The notes under the pieces were generated by a model. It did no database searches. It was not told the origin of the DNA and was given only the letters and a program-made list of their open reading frames with translations. A DNA stretch of 64,000 nt from Salvator merianae (taxonomy: Eukaryota; Chordata; Lepidosauria; Squamata; Teiidae). The first letter of the stretch is position 1. Every line of letters starts with the position of its first letter. Shown piece after piece: positions 46,440 through 57,391 of this stretch. The stretch covers positions 47,931,329 through 47,995,328 of the forward strand of contig QVOM02000025.1 in NCBI GenBank assembly GCA_003586115.2, read 5' to 3'. A program made the position numbers and the translations under genes.

Positions 46440-46575
46440 CTAAGGTACTCACAAAGCAGTGGGACTACGTTACTCGTAGCTGGGAAGACCCAGAGAACCC
46501 CTGTGACAGAGGGCAAATTAGGACCAAGGGACTGCCGGTTCTAGCCCTGGTGTTCTTAACCACTGTGCCAGGATA
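46440..46575 (+). mobile_element. Possible MIR-like SINE tail
   Basis: 'GACTGCCGGTTCTAGCCCTG' followed by 'TTCTTAACCACTGTGCCA' resembles the 3' part of MIR-like SINEs ('ggttcgaac..ctaaccactgtgcca'). The upstream part is weak. Confidence 0.45.
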
Positions 46576-46676
46576 GGCTAAGGTAATAGAGGACTAGGCT
46601 TCAGATAGTAAATATCATAGACAATACTGTAAATCAACAGGAAGGGTTTTAGTTTAATATTAAAATATTTTATATA

Positions 46677-46709
<33 letters not shown>

Positions 46710-46725
46710 GATAGATAGATAGATA
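46677..46725. repeat. (ATCT)n-(AGAT)n palindromic microsatellite
   Basis: ATCT units change to AGAT units at CTAG (46707-46710), giving a perfect inverted repeat with 17-bp arms (46692-46708 and 46709-46725). Confidence 0.95.
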
Positions 46726-47704
46726 TCAACTGAATGATCGTTAGAATTCATTATTTTTTAAGGGACAAAAAAGTGACCTGGCTAATCAAGCTACTAAAAT
46801 ATGCCTCATAACAACTCTTTGTGTTTGAGTGTGTGTGTGTGTGCCTGCACACACATGCATGCCACAAGAGAACAGTTGCTTGTTAGTTTCACGTGCTTTA
46901 AATTACTGGATTAATGTTGGTTGCTTATTTCTATGTAAATCAGGCCTGCAGATCTCTGTGTGTGACCCTTACTGGCATAATTAAAAAATATGGTTTGTAA
47001 GCAATTCATGTATCCTAAAGACTAAACACTTTAGATTTTGTCATATCAGCAATCTCTTGTTCATATGTTTCTGAAGCTGAGGAGGTAAAACAAAGATACC
47101 TGCTGATCTATATTCAAGGGTATCCTATTAACTATCTCAGTATTTTGATTTAGAAAGATTAGCCAACATAAATAATGCATCAAAGCGAGTTGAGTTACTT
47201 CTGCATATGAGACACTTCCTTGTTTGCAATTTTATAAGATGTAAAGTACAATAATCATGCTGAGGTAAAGCAATGAGTAAGAATTTAGTATTATGGCCAC
47301 ATGTTCTGCCTAAACATTTACTTAACCACTGATCTGAAATACATATGTTTAGAATCAAGTTGTAAGAGAAAGATGGAATCCAAAAATCCATAGGACTTCC
47401 AATGAACAATTTGCAGGGCTCCAACAATGTATTAATCATACATTTAAATGACAAGGACAAATTTTTGGACATGTAGAGGATTGTCTTCAGCAATAAACTA
47501 AACAAAATTTGTGTAATATGAGCTCCACAAATAATTTCTGCTCTTGTGGTTTTCTAGATAATCTAGATTTTGACTGAAGTGCAATAATCTTCCATAATTT
47601 GCAAAGCTCCTAAATATGCATCTCATGAATTTTGTACTATCTATGCTTATTTGGTAGTGAATCCTATTACTAAAGAAAATACATAGCTTCAGAAGTTCTG
47701 TAAA
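46726..47704. other. Unassigned AT-rich DNA
   Basis: A short (GT)n stretch at about 46830-46842. The 122-codon reverse frame at 47137-47505 is AT-rich and has no recognisable motif. Confidence 0.4.
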
Positions 47705-47712
47705 ACATAAAT

Positions 47713-48477
47713 TAGGAATGTGTCAAATTGTAGTTTGTCAGTTCATAAACTGCAGGTAAAGGCCCAGGACTGCCTGACACTTTACCTGATAACCCCAGGC
47801 TCTCCTTAGCATCTTTATGTAACTCATGATAGGTGAGTTACATTCAAGAAGTGCAGTGAACTCACCCATTTTCTGAAGCAAGGTCACTAACATTATAGCC
47901 CCTTCTGTGGGTGTGGGGTTGATATTGTGCACATGCACAACATCACTCAGTCACAGAGTTCCTCAATGCACTTCTGTGTAGGGATGTGTACAAACTAAAA
48001 TATAATGATTCTGTTCAAATTCTACCGAACTACCCTTGGTTTGGTTCGGTTTGAAGATTTTTTGTTTTTTTTAAAAAACAAAAAAACAACTGAGTTATTT
48101 GGTTTACCTGCAAACCAAGTGAACCGCCTTAGTTCATTATGGTTTGCTTGACTGATAAGGCCATCCCTTGGTTCAGGTTCAGTTTGAACCCAATATGTGA
48201 ACTATGAACAAACCAAACTAGTGCAGTGCATCTCTATTTCTTAGCAGTGCGATGACATTGCACACATGTACCACAATGCCTGGTGACATGCACTGTGACT
48301 CCACCCATAGAGGGGTCTTTAATGGTGGTAGCCATGTATTGGAAAATTAGTGAGTTCACTACACAATTTGGATATGTGACTTACCTACTCATAAGCTGTG
48401 CAAAAGTGCCAAGGAGACAGTCCTGGACCTATAACTGCAGATTTTGCTTTAATGAACTGCAGTTCAGCACATCCCTA
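47713..48477. mobile_element. Palindromic hAT-like element with another hAT-like element in its centre
   Basis: The outer ends are TAGGAATGTGTCAAA (47713) and TTCAGCACATCCCTA (48477). The left arm (47713-47978) pairs with the right arm (48237-48477) over most of its length, for example TGCAGTGAACTCACCCATTT against AAATTAGTGAGTTCACTAC. Flanks share only the last four of eight bases (..AAAT), so the target duplication is decayed. Without the insert the element is about 507 bp. Confidence 0.7.
47979..48236. mobile_element. Nested hAT-like element, 258 bp
   Basis: It starts TAGGGATGTGTACAAAC and ends CAGTGCATCTCTA, ends of the same family as 389-580. The interior is GGTTTG/CAAACC-rich. The flanking 8 bases (cttctgtg, tttcttag) match at five of eight positions. 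It lies at the centre of the outer palindrome. Confidence 0.65.
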
Positions 48478-48716
48478 CTGCAAATTCCTGACTCTACTGG
48501 TGCCTAAGTTGTCTTCAAACTTTTGAATAAAGCAAAAAAGAGGTAATTCTTAAAATGAACCTTTCCATTGCTAAAGCTGTACACACAAATTCAGTCTGCT
48601 GGGAAATGGGATGAAAGACCCAAGTTCAGTCAAATCAGTTAAATTCAGGTATATTGGCTGGTACATTTTTCTAACTTCAGATTTGAACTGAAAATTAACA
48701 ATGTAAAAAAGATTTA
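48478..48716. other. No recognisable feature
   Basis: Short unassigned stretch between two hAT-like elements. Confidence 0.4.
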
Positions 48717-48724
48717 GTCCAGAA

Positions 48725-49077
48725 TAGGGACATGCAAATTTCGATTCATATTCGAAAATTCGTTCAAAATTTCATTTTTGCAAATATTTGCATCGAAACG
48801 AAAAAGACTTTTTTTTGCATTTACAGTTTTCAAACGAAAATGAAAAAGTATATTGTTTTGTGAAAAATGAAATTCGTTGAATTTTCACAATTTTCGCTCT
48901 GTTTAGACCATGAAAATGGCATTTTCAATGGCATTTTCAATGGGAAAATGAATGTGAAAAATGCAAAAACGAATGCAAAAGATCCATTTTTTGACAACGA
49001 AATTTGCTGATGAAGAGCAAATACAGATTTTCATTTGAAAACGAATCAAAAGTGATTTTTTTTTGTGCACATCCCTA
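48725..49077. mobile_element. Non-autonomous hAT-like element, GAAAAT-rich subfamily, 353 bp
   Basis: It starts TAGGGACATGCAAATTTC and ends TTTTGTGCACATCCCTA. 8-bp repeats gtccagaa (48717-48724) and gtccagag (49078-49085) differ at one base. The body consists largely of AAAATG/CATTTT and TTCG/CGAA words. It aligns along its length with 57392-57704 in reverse orientation. Confidence 0.85.
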
Positions 49078-49085
49078 GTCCAGAG

Positions 49086-50039
49086 TAACTACTTAATCTC
49101 TTGTCTTATCTGAGTTTTAAATGTATGAGTAAAATATGTTTTTAAAACATGTTAATGAAAGATTTTCTTGAAACTATAACATTTTTTAGAGGGGATTTCT
49201 GCAAACATATCATGAAATTATGAATCATATTTATTTCCACAGATTGAACTGAAAAACAAAAATAGAAGTGATTTTTTTTGTGTGTGCCTTAGCAATGCTA
49301 AATACGGATCCTAGTTTTAATTTAAAAAATAATCACAAGGATGTTAGAGATTCATTTTGTGGATATATTGCTTACATAACCTTTAATTATCATGGAAGTC
49401 TGTAAGAATATACACTGAGTTTTCCCCACCTTTTGTAGTTATCGGTGGCATCTAAAAGTACTAGTTTCATGATCAACCATTTTGCTGGCTTAGATCATGA
49501 CAACAGGGCATATACAACTTGAAACTCATTCAGTTGATATGACTCCAGAAAACTATTAGCAAGATAATTATGTTAGAATTTGAGAGCAGGGCTGCAAAGC
49601 CACTGTTGGTTCTGGCTCAGACCCATGCATGCATAGTGAGTCCCCATGAAATAAACCTCTACAGGGCTAGTCTGCTCCTGCATTGCTTTGCCTGTGTATT
49701 TCTTGTCTTTTGGAATCTGACAGTCAGCTGATTCCTACCAGAGTTGACATTTTGCTCATTTTTATGCCTTTTAAAAGTTTTTACTATATTTTACTAAAGT
49801 GTATTCATTTGTTCTTGAAGAATCTTGTGCTTGAGGAGTTTGTTTGTTTGTTTTGCTGCCTATCCTTTGTTTTACAGACTACTTAGCTTATTTATCATTT
49901 TTCAAAATCTTTTCCCCCCTAAAAATCCTGCTTTTAGAGTTTGCAGCTGGTACAGTCATTTTCCCCACTAAAACAAGTTAGTCCCAGTTCACTGTTCTTA
50001 ACTGTTCTATGCTCTTTAACATTTATATAAACCACTGGG
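49086..50039. other. Unassigned AT-rich DNA
   Basis: No gene or repeat identified. Confidence 0.4.
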
Positions 50040-50181
50040 AGAGCTACTGGTCAAACGACACATCACACCGGTCTTGAAACATCTTCACTCGCTGTCTATT
50101 TGTTACTGAGCCAAATTCAAGGTGTTGATGCTAACACAAAAATCTCTAAATGGCTTGAGCCTTGATTTTCTGAAGGAGCAC
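50040..50181 (+). mobile_element. L2-like LINE, left part of a copy split by an LTR
   Basis: 'CATCACACCGGTCTTGAAAC', 'CAAATTCAAGGTGTTGATGC' and 'AATCTCTAAATGGCTTGAGC' follow the L2-like RT end ('..cacaccggttttgaaag..ttcaaggtgctgat..aagccctaaacggcttggg..'). The copy stops at the LTR at 50182 and resumes at 50502. Confidence 0.75.
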
Positions 50182-50501
50182 TGTAGGGTTGATCTGGCCA
50201 GAAATAGGCAGACCTGTTTCAGGAGCAGCATTGATTCTCCATGACCTGGGTAAATAAGATCTCAAAGAACAGAAATGTTTCCCAGGCTTCAGAGCCTGGG
50301 AAAGATATGGGGGCGTGTGGCCAGCTGTCAGGAAGAGGAAATGATAAATATAAACATGTACTTATCAGCAGCTGTTATGACTAGTAGCTATGCAAAGGGG
50401 TAGCTGCTTCAGCTATATATACCAAGGGTGTACTGAATAAAGTTTGAGCAATTCTAGAGCAATTCTTCATCACACATTGACTCTGGTCAGTCATTTCTTC
50501 A
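50182..50501 (+). mobile_element. Solo LTR, 320 bp, inside a LINE
   Basis: It begins TGTAGGGTTG and ends TTTCTTCA (TG...CA), flanked by an exact 5-bp duplication AGCAC (50177-50181 and 50502-50506). A TATA-like CTATATATA lies at 50413-50421 and a polyadenylation signal AATAAA at 50436-50441. Removing the LTR and one AGCAC rejoins the LINE without loss. No gag, pol or env sequence is present. This is the usual remnant of an endogenous retrovirus or related LTR element after recombination between its two LTRs. Confidence 0.75.
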
Positions 50502-50895
50502 AGCACCTTCTCCCATATAGACGTGCCTAAGTATTGAGATCTCAAGGAGAAAGCCTTCTTGTAGTTTTGCTTTTCTCAGAAGCTCAGGGTGCAGTGACAC
50601 ATAAGAAGACCCCCAGTGTCGTGGTCTCCAGACTCTGGAAGACCCTCCTTAAGGACTTTTGCCAGGCAGTTACATTTTATGTTTTTTAGTGACTGATTAA
50701 AACATATCTCTTCACCCAGGTCTTTGATGTTTAGCTTCCTCTGAGTGTTGTCTTTCCAGGGAGGGAAGGAGAGAGGTTTATATTTTAAATATGTTTTAGG
50801 TTATTCTATATGTTTTATATTTTTATTGATGTGATTCACCTTGGGGCCTTCAGGTATAGGATGGGATATAAATTTGTAAATGAATGAATGAATAT
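50502..50895 (+). mobile_element. L2-like LINE, right part and 3' end
   Basis: It resumes with 'CTTCTCCCATATAGACGTGC' and contains 'GTGGTCTCCAGACTCTGGAA' (from RLWNSLP), 'AAACATATCTCTTCACCCAG' (from the KTYLF.. end) and the 3' UTR end 'TTGGGGCCTTCAGGTATAGG' with an ATAAATTTG/AATG tail. Confidence 0.75.
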
Positions 50896-52275
50896 CAAAG
50901 TTGATTTAGAGATAATTAAAGACAAGATGTCAGCTGTTACATAATGTTCTCCAACCCATTTGAGATTAACAATTTCATCAATACTATTTTGAGATCCAAT
51001 CCAAATTTGCAAAAATGTAAGATGCAAAAAAAGTATTTAGTAAAATGTTTCTTTACCCTCAAGCTGCTTTTGCATGGATGGCACATTTAGTTCCTTTTTG
51101 CTGTATTTATGGTAACATGTGGTCAAGTGCTATATGACTGGACAGGTTTAAATGGATTAACAAAATATCTTTAGGCAGTTCTGAGGTGTAGCACCTAAAG
51201 CAGCTGTAGTAGGTGGCTGTTTCTCTTCTGCTTGTTGTTTACTTAAGAATACCTGGGTTATCAAAATTCAAACAAGGACATGAAATGTGATCGCAAGCCA
51301 TAGTAATGCATTATTATACCTCACATAATTCTGTCCAGAGATATAAAGAGACCTATGGGCTTAACTAAAGTGACACACCAATTTTATGTATGATTTCTCA
51401 TCTATTACTTGGTTTATACTTAAGATGACAAGATAACCAGAATGATTCAGATGCTAATCCCAGAAGGTTCAGACACAGACATACAAAGCACTTTCATTTA
51501 TGCTGCAAAGATTACTGCAGAAGTTGGATGTTAAATAAGATACTTTGCTATTTGATAGTTGTGATCCTCTCTTGAATCTTTGCTAAGGAGTTCATAACAA
51601 AGACAAAAGCATTTTGTATCTTTTTTAAAAGTATAATAATAAATGGATTTCTTTGTAGTTACCATTATTGTAAGATTTATAATACCTTTATCTTCTGAAA
51701 CAAATGCTTTATCTTCTGTCCCATTCTATTAACATTTTTTATTGTTATTCTCTCTAGACAGAAGTTACAATAGGAGAGGAGAGATAGTTTAATTTGTAGG
51801 TTTGAAAAACTCCTTCCAGAGGTTAATGGTTGCATTAAAAGGATTCTTTCCCTTTGTCCCATGCTCATTCTCTTGGGGGCACAAAACTGATAAAGGGTTT
51901 CCCAACCAAGAATATGTGTGTGTGAAAGAGTCAAAAACCCAATTGACAATGAACACTGATACCCCCTTCCCCTGCTTGCTATGCGGTAACTGTCACCATT
52001 ATTCTCCATAGATATTCCAGGTTGGCTAATGTGTGCATAACCTACTATGTTTGGGGTATTTTTTTTTGGGGGGGGGGGGAGTAAATTTTTTTGTGGATTT
52101 GAATAAAATTCCAGCCCCATAGTATTTCACCCAAAACTAACCTCACCTATTCTGATCTGTGGCACTGCTTCCATTTCCACTTCTCCACAGACCATAGTGT
52201 GCTTGCTATATAGTTAAATTTGAACTGTTACACTGTGCTTGATTAACTCATACATGAATATTACATTATGTCTGT
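50896..52275. other. Unassigned AT-rich DNA
   Basis: A G-run near 52069-52079. The 147-codon reverse frame at 51677-52120 shows no known motif and its length depends on low-complexity sequence. Confidence 0.4.
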
Positions 52276-52935
52276 TTTTAACTTTTCGCACTTGACAATA
52301 ATAAGCATGAGGCATGCTTGGTAGTTAAGTGTGTTTGCACCAGAAGATGGCCGTAGTGACTGACAGCGAATATCATCCCTACTCCAGCTGGAGAAGGAAA
52401 TAGGTGTCTAATAAGTGAACTTCAGGTGAGGATTCATTTGGACTCAACTTCTCCACGGTGGTGGTAGCCATCTTCTGGGCAATCAGCCCACCTATCACGC
52501 ATGCATGATCTCACGATCTCACTGGGCTCTACCCCTTTGTGTGGGCCTGAATGGACCTTGGACGCTGGATGGAGCCATGCTGCACCTCATCCGACATTTT
52601 GGTACCCAATCATGGGCATGAAGGATGGTTTCCATGGCAGCAGCCTGCAAGAGTCAGGCCGCTGCTTTGGTTACTGGGAGGCCCACGCAGTGCACATTTG
52701 TGACAATACGGCTCACGTGTGTGCACTGGGCCCCTGCTCCCCATAGCACAATGAGGCTTTCCCAATTGGGTCCACAGCACCCTGATTGGGCCCAGTCAGC
52801 CTGATCGTGCTATGGGGAGGAGGGGCTCAGTGCACACTAGTGAACGCCAGTAGCCAGCCTAAGGTAGGTTTTAAGGCCCCATCGTGCAGGTCTATTCCAC
52901 CTAATTAGCCCATTCTAGCATGGCAAGTGTGAACA
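52276..52935. mobile_element. Probable transposon related to the 3-bp-TSD family
   Basis: The right end complement GGGCTTGTTCACACTTGCC resembles GGGCCTGTTCGCACT (63853). The left side has CTTTTCGCACTTGAC near 52281. Inside, two arms (GTGCACTGGGCCCCTGCTCC near 52722 and its near-complement ending GAGGGGCTCAGTGCAC near 52836) form a large hairpin. Limits are approximate and no target duplication was seen. Confidence 0.5.
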
Positions 52936-53186
52936 AGCCCAATGTGTTTCTTTGTAAGGTTTTTTTTTCCCCCTCTCAATGTGAAGGAATTTTACTCAAT
53001 TGCATATATGCGTATGTGTATATGCAATTTTTAAATGCCTTATTGAATACATATAGGCTTATAATAAACACAGAGGTTGTCAGATAGGCTAAGGAAAAGA
53101 GAAGCAACTAAATAGAGAAGTGAAAAGTATAGAAAATAACATGTTCTCCTGTTAAAAAGTTTGTTACAAAAAAATCTCGTAAGTCA
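52936..53186. other. No recognisable feature
   Basis: Short AT-rich stretch. Confidence 0.4.
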
Positions 53187-53194
53187 AAAAGAAT

Positions 53195-53510
53195 TAGCGA
53201 TGTGCCAATCTGATTTGGCCTCAAGCCCATTCAATCTGAAAAAGGGTGTTTGAAAGGGTTGAGATCAAACTGAGTACTCTGCCTATTAAAAAACAAACAG
53301 TTTGAATTTAAACCAAAGGGGTGTTCATACAAACCTATTGAACACATCCTGTTCAATTTGAGTTCAAAGGTCTTAGAAGGTGTTTAAATCAAACTGACTA
53401 CTCTGTCTGTTTAAAGCAAAAAAGTTCAAATTGGACCTAAACAAAGGGGTGTTCAGTTCAGTTTGAACCATATAGCCAATTTAATTTCATGCATGACACT
53501 TTTGGCAAGT
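53195..53510. mobile_element. Probable decayed hAT-like element
   Basis: It starts TAGCGATGTGCCAATCTG and contains the TTCAAA/TTTGAA words and GTTTGAACC stretches of the 62430 subfamily. The right end (near CATGCATGACACTT) is unclear and no target duplication remains. Confidence 0.45.
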
Positions 53511-53894
53511 GGCTCTAGGTTATATGAGCTCTGCTACCCTAGACTTGATGCACTTACCTATTCAATCACTCTAACTGTTAAGGCTTGAATAGAACTCAGC
53601 ATGAACTTCATTTCTTCACACCTGCTATGCCCTGGTAGCTGATCTAAAAGGTTATTTAATGCCATATATCAGATATATTTGTACCAATAAAAAAATCTTA
53701 AATAAACATCTTTAATGTTTATTTGAGTTGTCTTTGTTGAATTATGGTTGGTATTCTGATAAGTAAAAGAACTGAAAAAAAATGGTCAAGGAGGACATAA
53801 TTCTTAATGGCAGCCATGAACTATGTTAAAAAGCTCTATGTACATTTTCAGTTTCCTTCCTTAGCCATAGTTTCCCCATCAGACATACAAACAA
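53511..53894. other. No recognisable feature
   Basis: Unassigned AT-rich DNA. Confidence 0.4.
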
Positions 53895-55156
53895 AATAGT
53901 ATAAGAACATGAGAGGAGCCCTGCCGGATCAGATCACAGCCCATGTAGTCCAGCCAATTGTTCTGGGCATTCTCAAGCAGAAGCATTCTCTTAACTTCAA
54001 GCAAATGGCCTGTAGAGGATTCCCAACTGTCCCTCCAACCTGGAAGCAGAATCTAGGCATCAGTTCTAGTAGCCATTGATATAGTTGTACTCCGTTCCAT
54101 GAATTTGTCTAATACTTTCTTAAAATTTTCCAGTTTGGTTGCTGCCACCACCTCTTTGGTAATAAATTCCACAAATGGGTGACCCTATGCCATATGAGTG
54201 GGGGGGAGGGGAGAGCACCCTTCCCCTTATTGGTCCAAACTCTCCTGCTCATCAGCTTCATAGAGTGGTCGCTGATTCTAGGATTGTATGATGGACCAAA
54301 AGAATTGTTCTCTGTTCACCTTTTCTCATCAAACATGATTTTGTATTGTTCAATCATACCACCCCTTAAATGCTGTCTTTCAACCCTGAAAAGGCCTAGA
54401 CGTGATTTTGCAGCCTAATTTGTAAGGAAGGTATTCCAGCCCCTTGATCATTCTGGTTGCTCTTTTCTGCACTTTTTCCAGTTCCACAATACCCTTTCTG
54501 AGATATGGTGACCAGAATTGTACATAGTATTCCAAATATGGCCTCACCATAGATTTATAAAGAAGCACAATGACACATTTCTAATTACCCCTAGCACTAA
54601 ATTTGTTTTTTTCACTGTACTGTGCACTGAAGCAAAAACTTCACTGAAGCATCCAGTCATTTACTTATTGTGTTATAATTGTATATTCCAGTCTTTATTC
54701 CAGAATATCCAAATATAGTGAAATAAGTAAGCAATGTCTGGATGCAGCCTGAGCTGTCCTCCAGAACCCCAAGATCCCTTTCCTGTTCTGTCACAGAAAT
54801 CTCAGTCCATATCAGTTCGCAGCAGCAACTGTGGTTCTTTGCCCCATTATGCATTACTTTGCACTTCATAAAATTGAAGCCCATTTTCCACTTGGTTGCC
54901 CATTTGCCCAATGTCTAGAGGTCCTTCCCAGCTCTTCATAGCAAACTTTGCTATCTCACTGCTTACTTCTACTTCTAGACAACATTTTAAAAATCATAGG
55001 TCCCAGTATGGAACCTTGGGGATCCTGTTTTTACTTCCCTGAATTTATTACTACTCTCTGTTTCCTTTTCTTTAGCCAGTTACCAGTCCAGGACAGGACC
55101 TGTCCTCTTATTCCATGAGTGTTGAGTTTATTCAGGAGCCTATGATGAAACAATTC
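53895..55156 (-). mobile_element. CR1/L2-type LINE, RT and 3' UTR, 3' part of a copy split by an LTR
   Basis: Reading the reverse strand from 55156: a TQQ-free RT stretch with NKLNTHGIRGQ and NWLKKRKQRVVI, then QGSILGPM (from GVPQGSILGPLLF), then at 54911-54657 WATKWKMGFNFMKCKVMHNG and ERDLGVLEDSS, then at 54568-54380 MVRPYLEYYVQFWSPYL with KVQKRATRMIKGLEYLPY. The 3' UTR follows and ends at about 53895 with the complement of 'CCATGTAGTCCAGC..CTGCCGGATCAGATC'. Several stops and deletions show it is dead; the FADD box is not preserved. Confidence 0.8.
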
Positions 55157-56516
55157 TGAGGCAATCATTGATGCAAAAGTAAACAATCTTTATTAAAAAT
55201 AAAACAACAGAAATGCTTTTATTCTAATGTTACATTAGCAAATGATAACAAGCAATGGGCTATGTTTTCAATACAACAAGAACACAATGTATCAAGAGCA
55301 AGGAACTGTAATGAGGATCTATCTGCAGCAGCAAAGCTGTGCTAAAGTTGGTAAGCAGAGCCTCTCAGTATGTGTGTAAGCATTTGTAGTGAAGTCTAAC
55401 CCAAGGGTTCCTAATGGTTCTAAACAGTTCTCTCCTATTTCCCAACAATGCCCACCTCCCAACTTTACCAATAAATAACACTTCCCATTCTCGGGCTAGC
55501 TTGGCTTTGGATCCAGGATAAAGTTGTCCACCACCAAACTTAATTCTATAATCTACCCAAAAACATTTATTCTAGATAAGGAATACAATAACAAGCAAAA
55601 AGTGGGAGGAACAGAAAGTAGTTCTTACCCTCAAAGTCTTCTCTGGGAAAAGTATCTACCAGACTGGAAAGAAAAGGAAAAAAATGGAGATAGAAGAGAA
55701 TTCTTGATCTTGGATCCCTGCACACACAGAGAGATTACTGTAGGTGCCAAATGCACAGGTTCAGAAGCCAAACAGTGTGAACAGGAAAGTAAAATTGGTC
55801 CATGAACTTCACTTCCCAAATGCATAGCTCTTTGCCAGGTGGCAGAGAACACAGAGGCTCAGGGTTCTAGTTGGGTAACTGAGAACCAAGGCAGAAGGAG
55901 TGGAAGAGAGGATCACCCTCCTTCCCAGTAATTCCAGCTGTTGTAGTTCTGCAAGGCAGCAAACAAAGAAAGGGAAAGAAAGGAAAAAGAAAAAGAAAGT
56001 GATTTTCATCAAGATTGCTGTTAGAGAATAATGCAAAAATGGAATCTGAAGAAGCAAATAGCTTCTCCAAGCTTTGGGGAAAGAGAGAAGGAAAAGACAA
56101 TTATCTTCAGTAGCTTCTCACACTTTGGTTGCAGGCGATGGAAGGAGGCAATGAGTTTTCTCTAACTAGGATCTCTGCCAACACCGTATGTGGGAGCAAG
56201 GGAGAAAGAGTATGTTTAAGGCTTCGAGATGGGATGGATGATCTTGTGGCACAACGTTCTCAGCAAAGTGCTGAGAGAAGGAAGCTCACACCACAGTGTT
56301 TCAGCAGGATGAAGGGAGAAAATTGCCATCTAGAGACTGGACAAAAACTTAAGCATTTTATATCCTTTTGTCTAGGGTAAAAAAGGGCAAGCTAGAGGGT
56401 TGGTTGAAAAAAAAAAAAGTACTTTTGGTTGGCACAAGGAGGTAAGAAAAGTATTGGTTGTTCCAATACAGAGTTGGGGTGAGGAAGGGTAGGATGTGGA
56501 GTGGGTCAAGGCCACA
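55157..56516 (-). mobile_element. Putative long solo LTR, about 1.36 kb, inside a LINE
   Basis: On the reverse strand it starts TGTGGCCTTGACCC (56516) and ends GATTGCCTCA (55157), with TG..CA ends. LINE sequence lies directly on its right side on the reverse strand and plausibly on its left. The flanks share GAA and perhaps GAAT. A TATA-like GGATATAAAATGC lies at 56365-56353 and AATAAA signals at 55194-55189 and 55222-55217, so the transcribed repeat region would be about 1.1 kb, unusually long. No gag, pol or env motif. Alternative: another kind of insertion with chance promoter-like words. Confidence 0.45.
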
Positions 56517-56700
56517 TTCAAAGAATTGTTTACAAGTAAAATGCAAATTGGAGTGATTACTTATCTGGTTGACAAATACTAGGTACAACACTAACCAAAT
56601 AAAACAATGAAAAGACTTGTCCATACCCCAAAGTGCTGTGCTAGTTGTGAAAGATGCTAAAAAGAGTAATCTCAAGACTTAATCAGGTCTTCCAAATTAA
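56517..56700 (-). mobile_element. Possible 5' continuation of the split LINE
   Basis: Just outside the putative LTR the reverse strand reads LHFTCKQFFE, which may be a decayed form of the RT motif LDFTKAFD. That is the segment expected immediately upstream of the part at 55156. Support is weak beyond this short stretch. Confidence 0.35.
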
Positions 56701-57009
56701 CAAACAACTTGCTCATATGGCATGTTCCATGCTTCCAGGGTCTTCCTGTTCACAAAGAACTTCTTCTTTGTGAACTTTCATGCTGGTTTTCAGAGTTCCC
56801 CTGTACCAGCTCCTAAGGTGGTCTGAGTTTCAGAGCTAGCATAGACAGCCTTGTGGCATCCTTGTCCCATGCAGGAAGCAACTCATCCCAGCTTGGAATG
56901 GGTTTCTAATCTTAGGCTTCTAATCTTAGGATGGCGTGGTCCACCTTAACCCAGGATAACACAGATAAGTGCAAAAATGGAGTTAGTTTTTCCTCCCCTT
57001 TCAGACGAC
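56701..57009. other. No recognisable feature
   Basis: Unassigned; an 18-bp direct repeat (CTAATCTTAGG words near 56905-56930) is the only oddity. Confidence 0.4.
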
Positions 57010-57125
57010 TGTTAGTCATTGTTTTAATCAGAGCATTATTAATAATTTTTAGTATATTTTTTATTGTAATCTGCCATAACACCTCTGGATTTATGGTGGG
57101 ATGGAAATATAAATGAATAAATAAT
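57010..57125 (+). mobile_element. L2-like LINE 3' end
   Basis: 'TTGTAATCTGCCATAACACC', 'TCTGGATTTATGGTGGGATG' and an ATAAATGAATAAATAA tail match the common 3' end of sauropsid L2-like LINEs. Confidence 0.65.
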
Positions 57126-57129
57126 TGCA

Positions 57130-57391
57130 TAGTGGTTAAACTTTGGGATCCCCTGCCAAACAAGCATGGATGGTTTCAAAAAAGTTTGGACCAATCCGTG
57201 GAACTAGGGCTATTGAGGACTATTAGCCCTGATGGTAGTAAGGGGCCATCTGCCTCTAAGTGCCAGTTGCTGGGAGGCTGCATGCACAGCAAGCTGTGTG
57301 CTCATGTCCTGCTGGTTGGCTTTCTGATAAGAGCAGACTGTTGAACTAGATGGGGCATGGGTCCAATACAGTAGGGCATTTATGTTCTTAT
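57130..57391 (+). mobile_element. L2-like LINE 3' tail (second type)
   Basis: 'GACTATTAGCCCTGATGG', 'AAGTGCCAGTTGCTGGGAGG', 'AGCTGTGTGCTCATGTCCTG', 'TTGAACTAGATGGGGCATGG' and 'GGGCATTTATGTTCTTAT' follow the well-known tail in order. The next element (57392) has inserted exactly at its last bases, copying GTTCTTAT. Confidence 0.75.

Noticed and set aside
46677..46725. CRISPR-like or regulatory palindrome
   Set aside because: It is a tetranucleotide microsatellite in an animal genome; no spacer structure exists.
47137..47505. 122-codon reverse-strand frame
   Set aside because: AT-rich composition and no recognisable domain; nothing suggests a gene.
51677..52120. 147-codon reverse-strand frame
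   Set aside because: It runs through G- and T-rich low-complexity tracts and has no recognisable domain.
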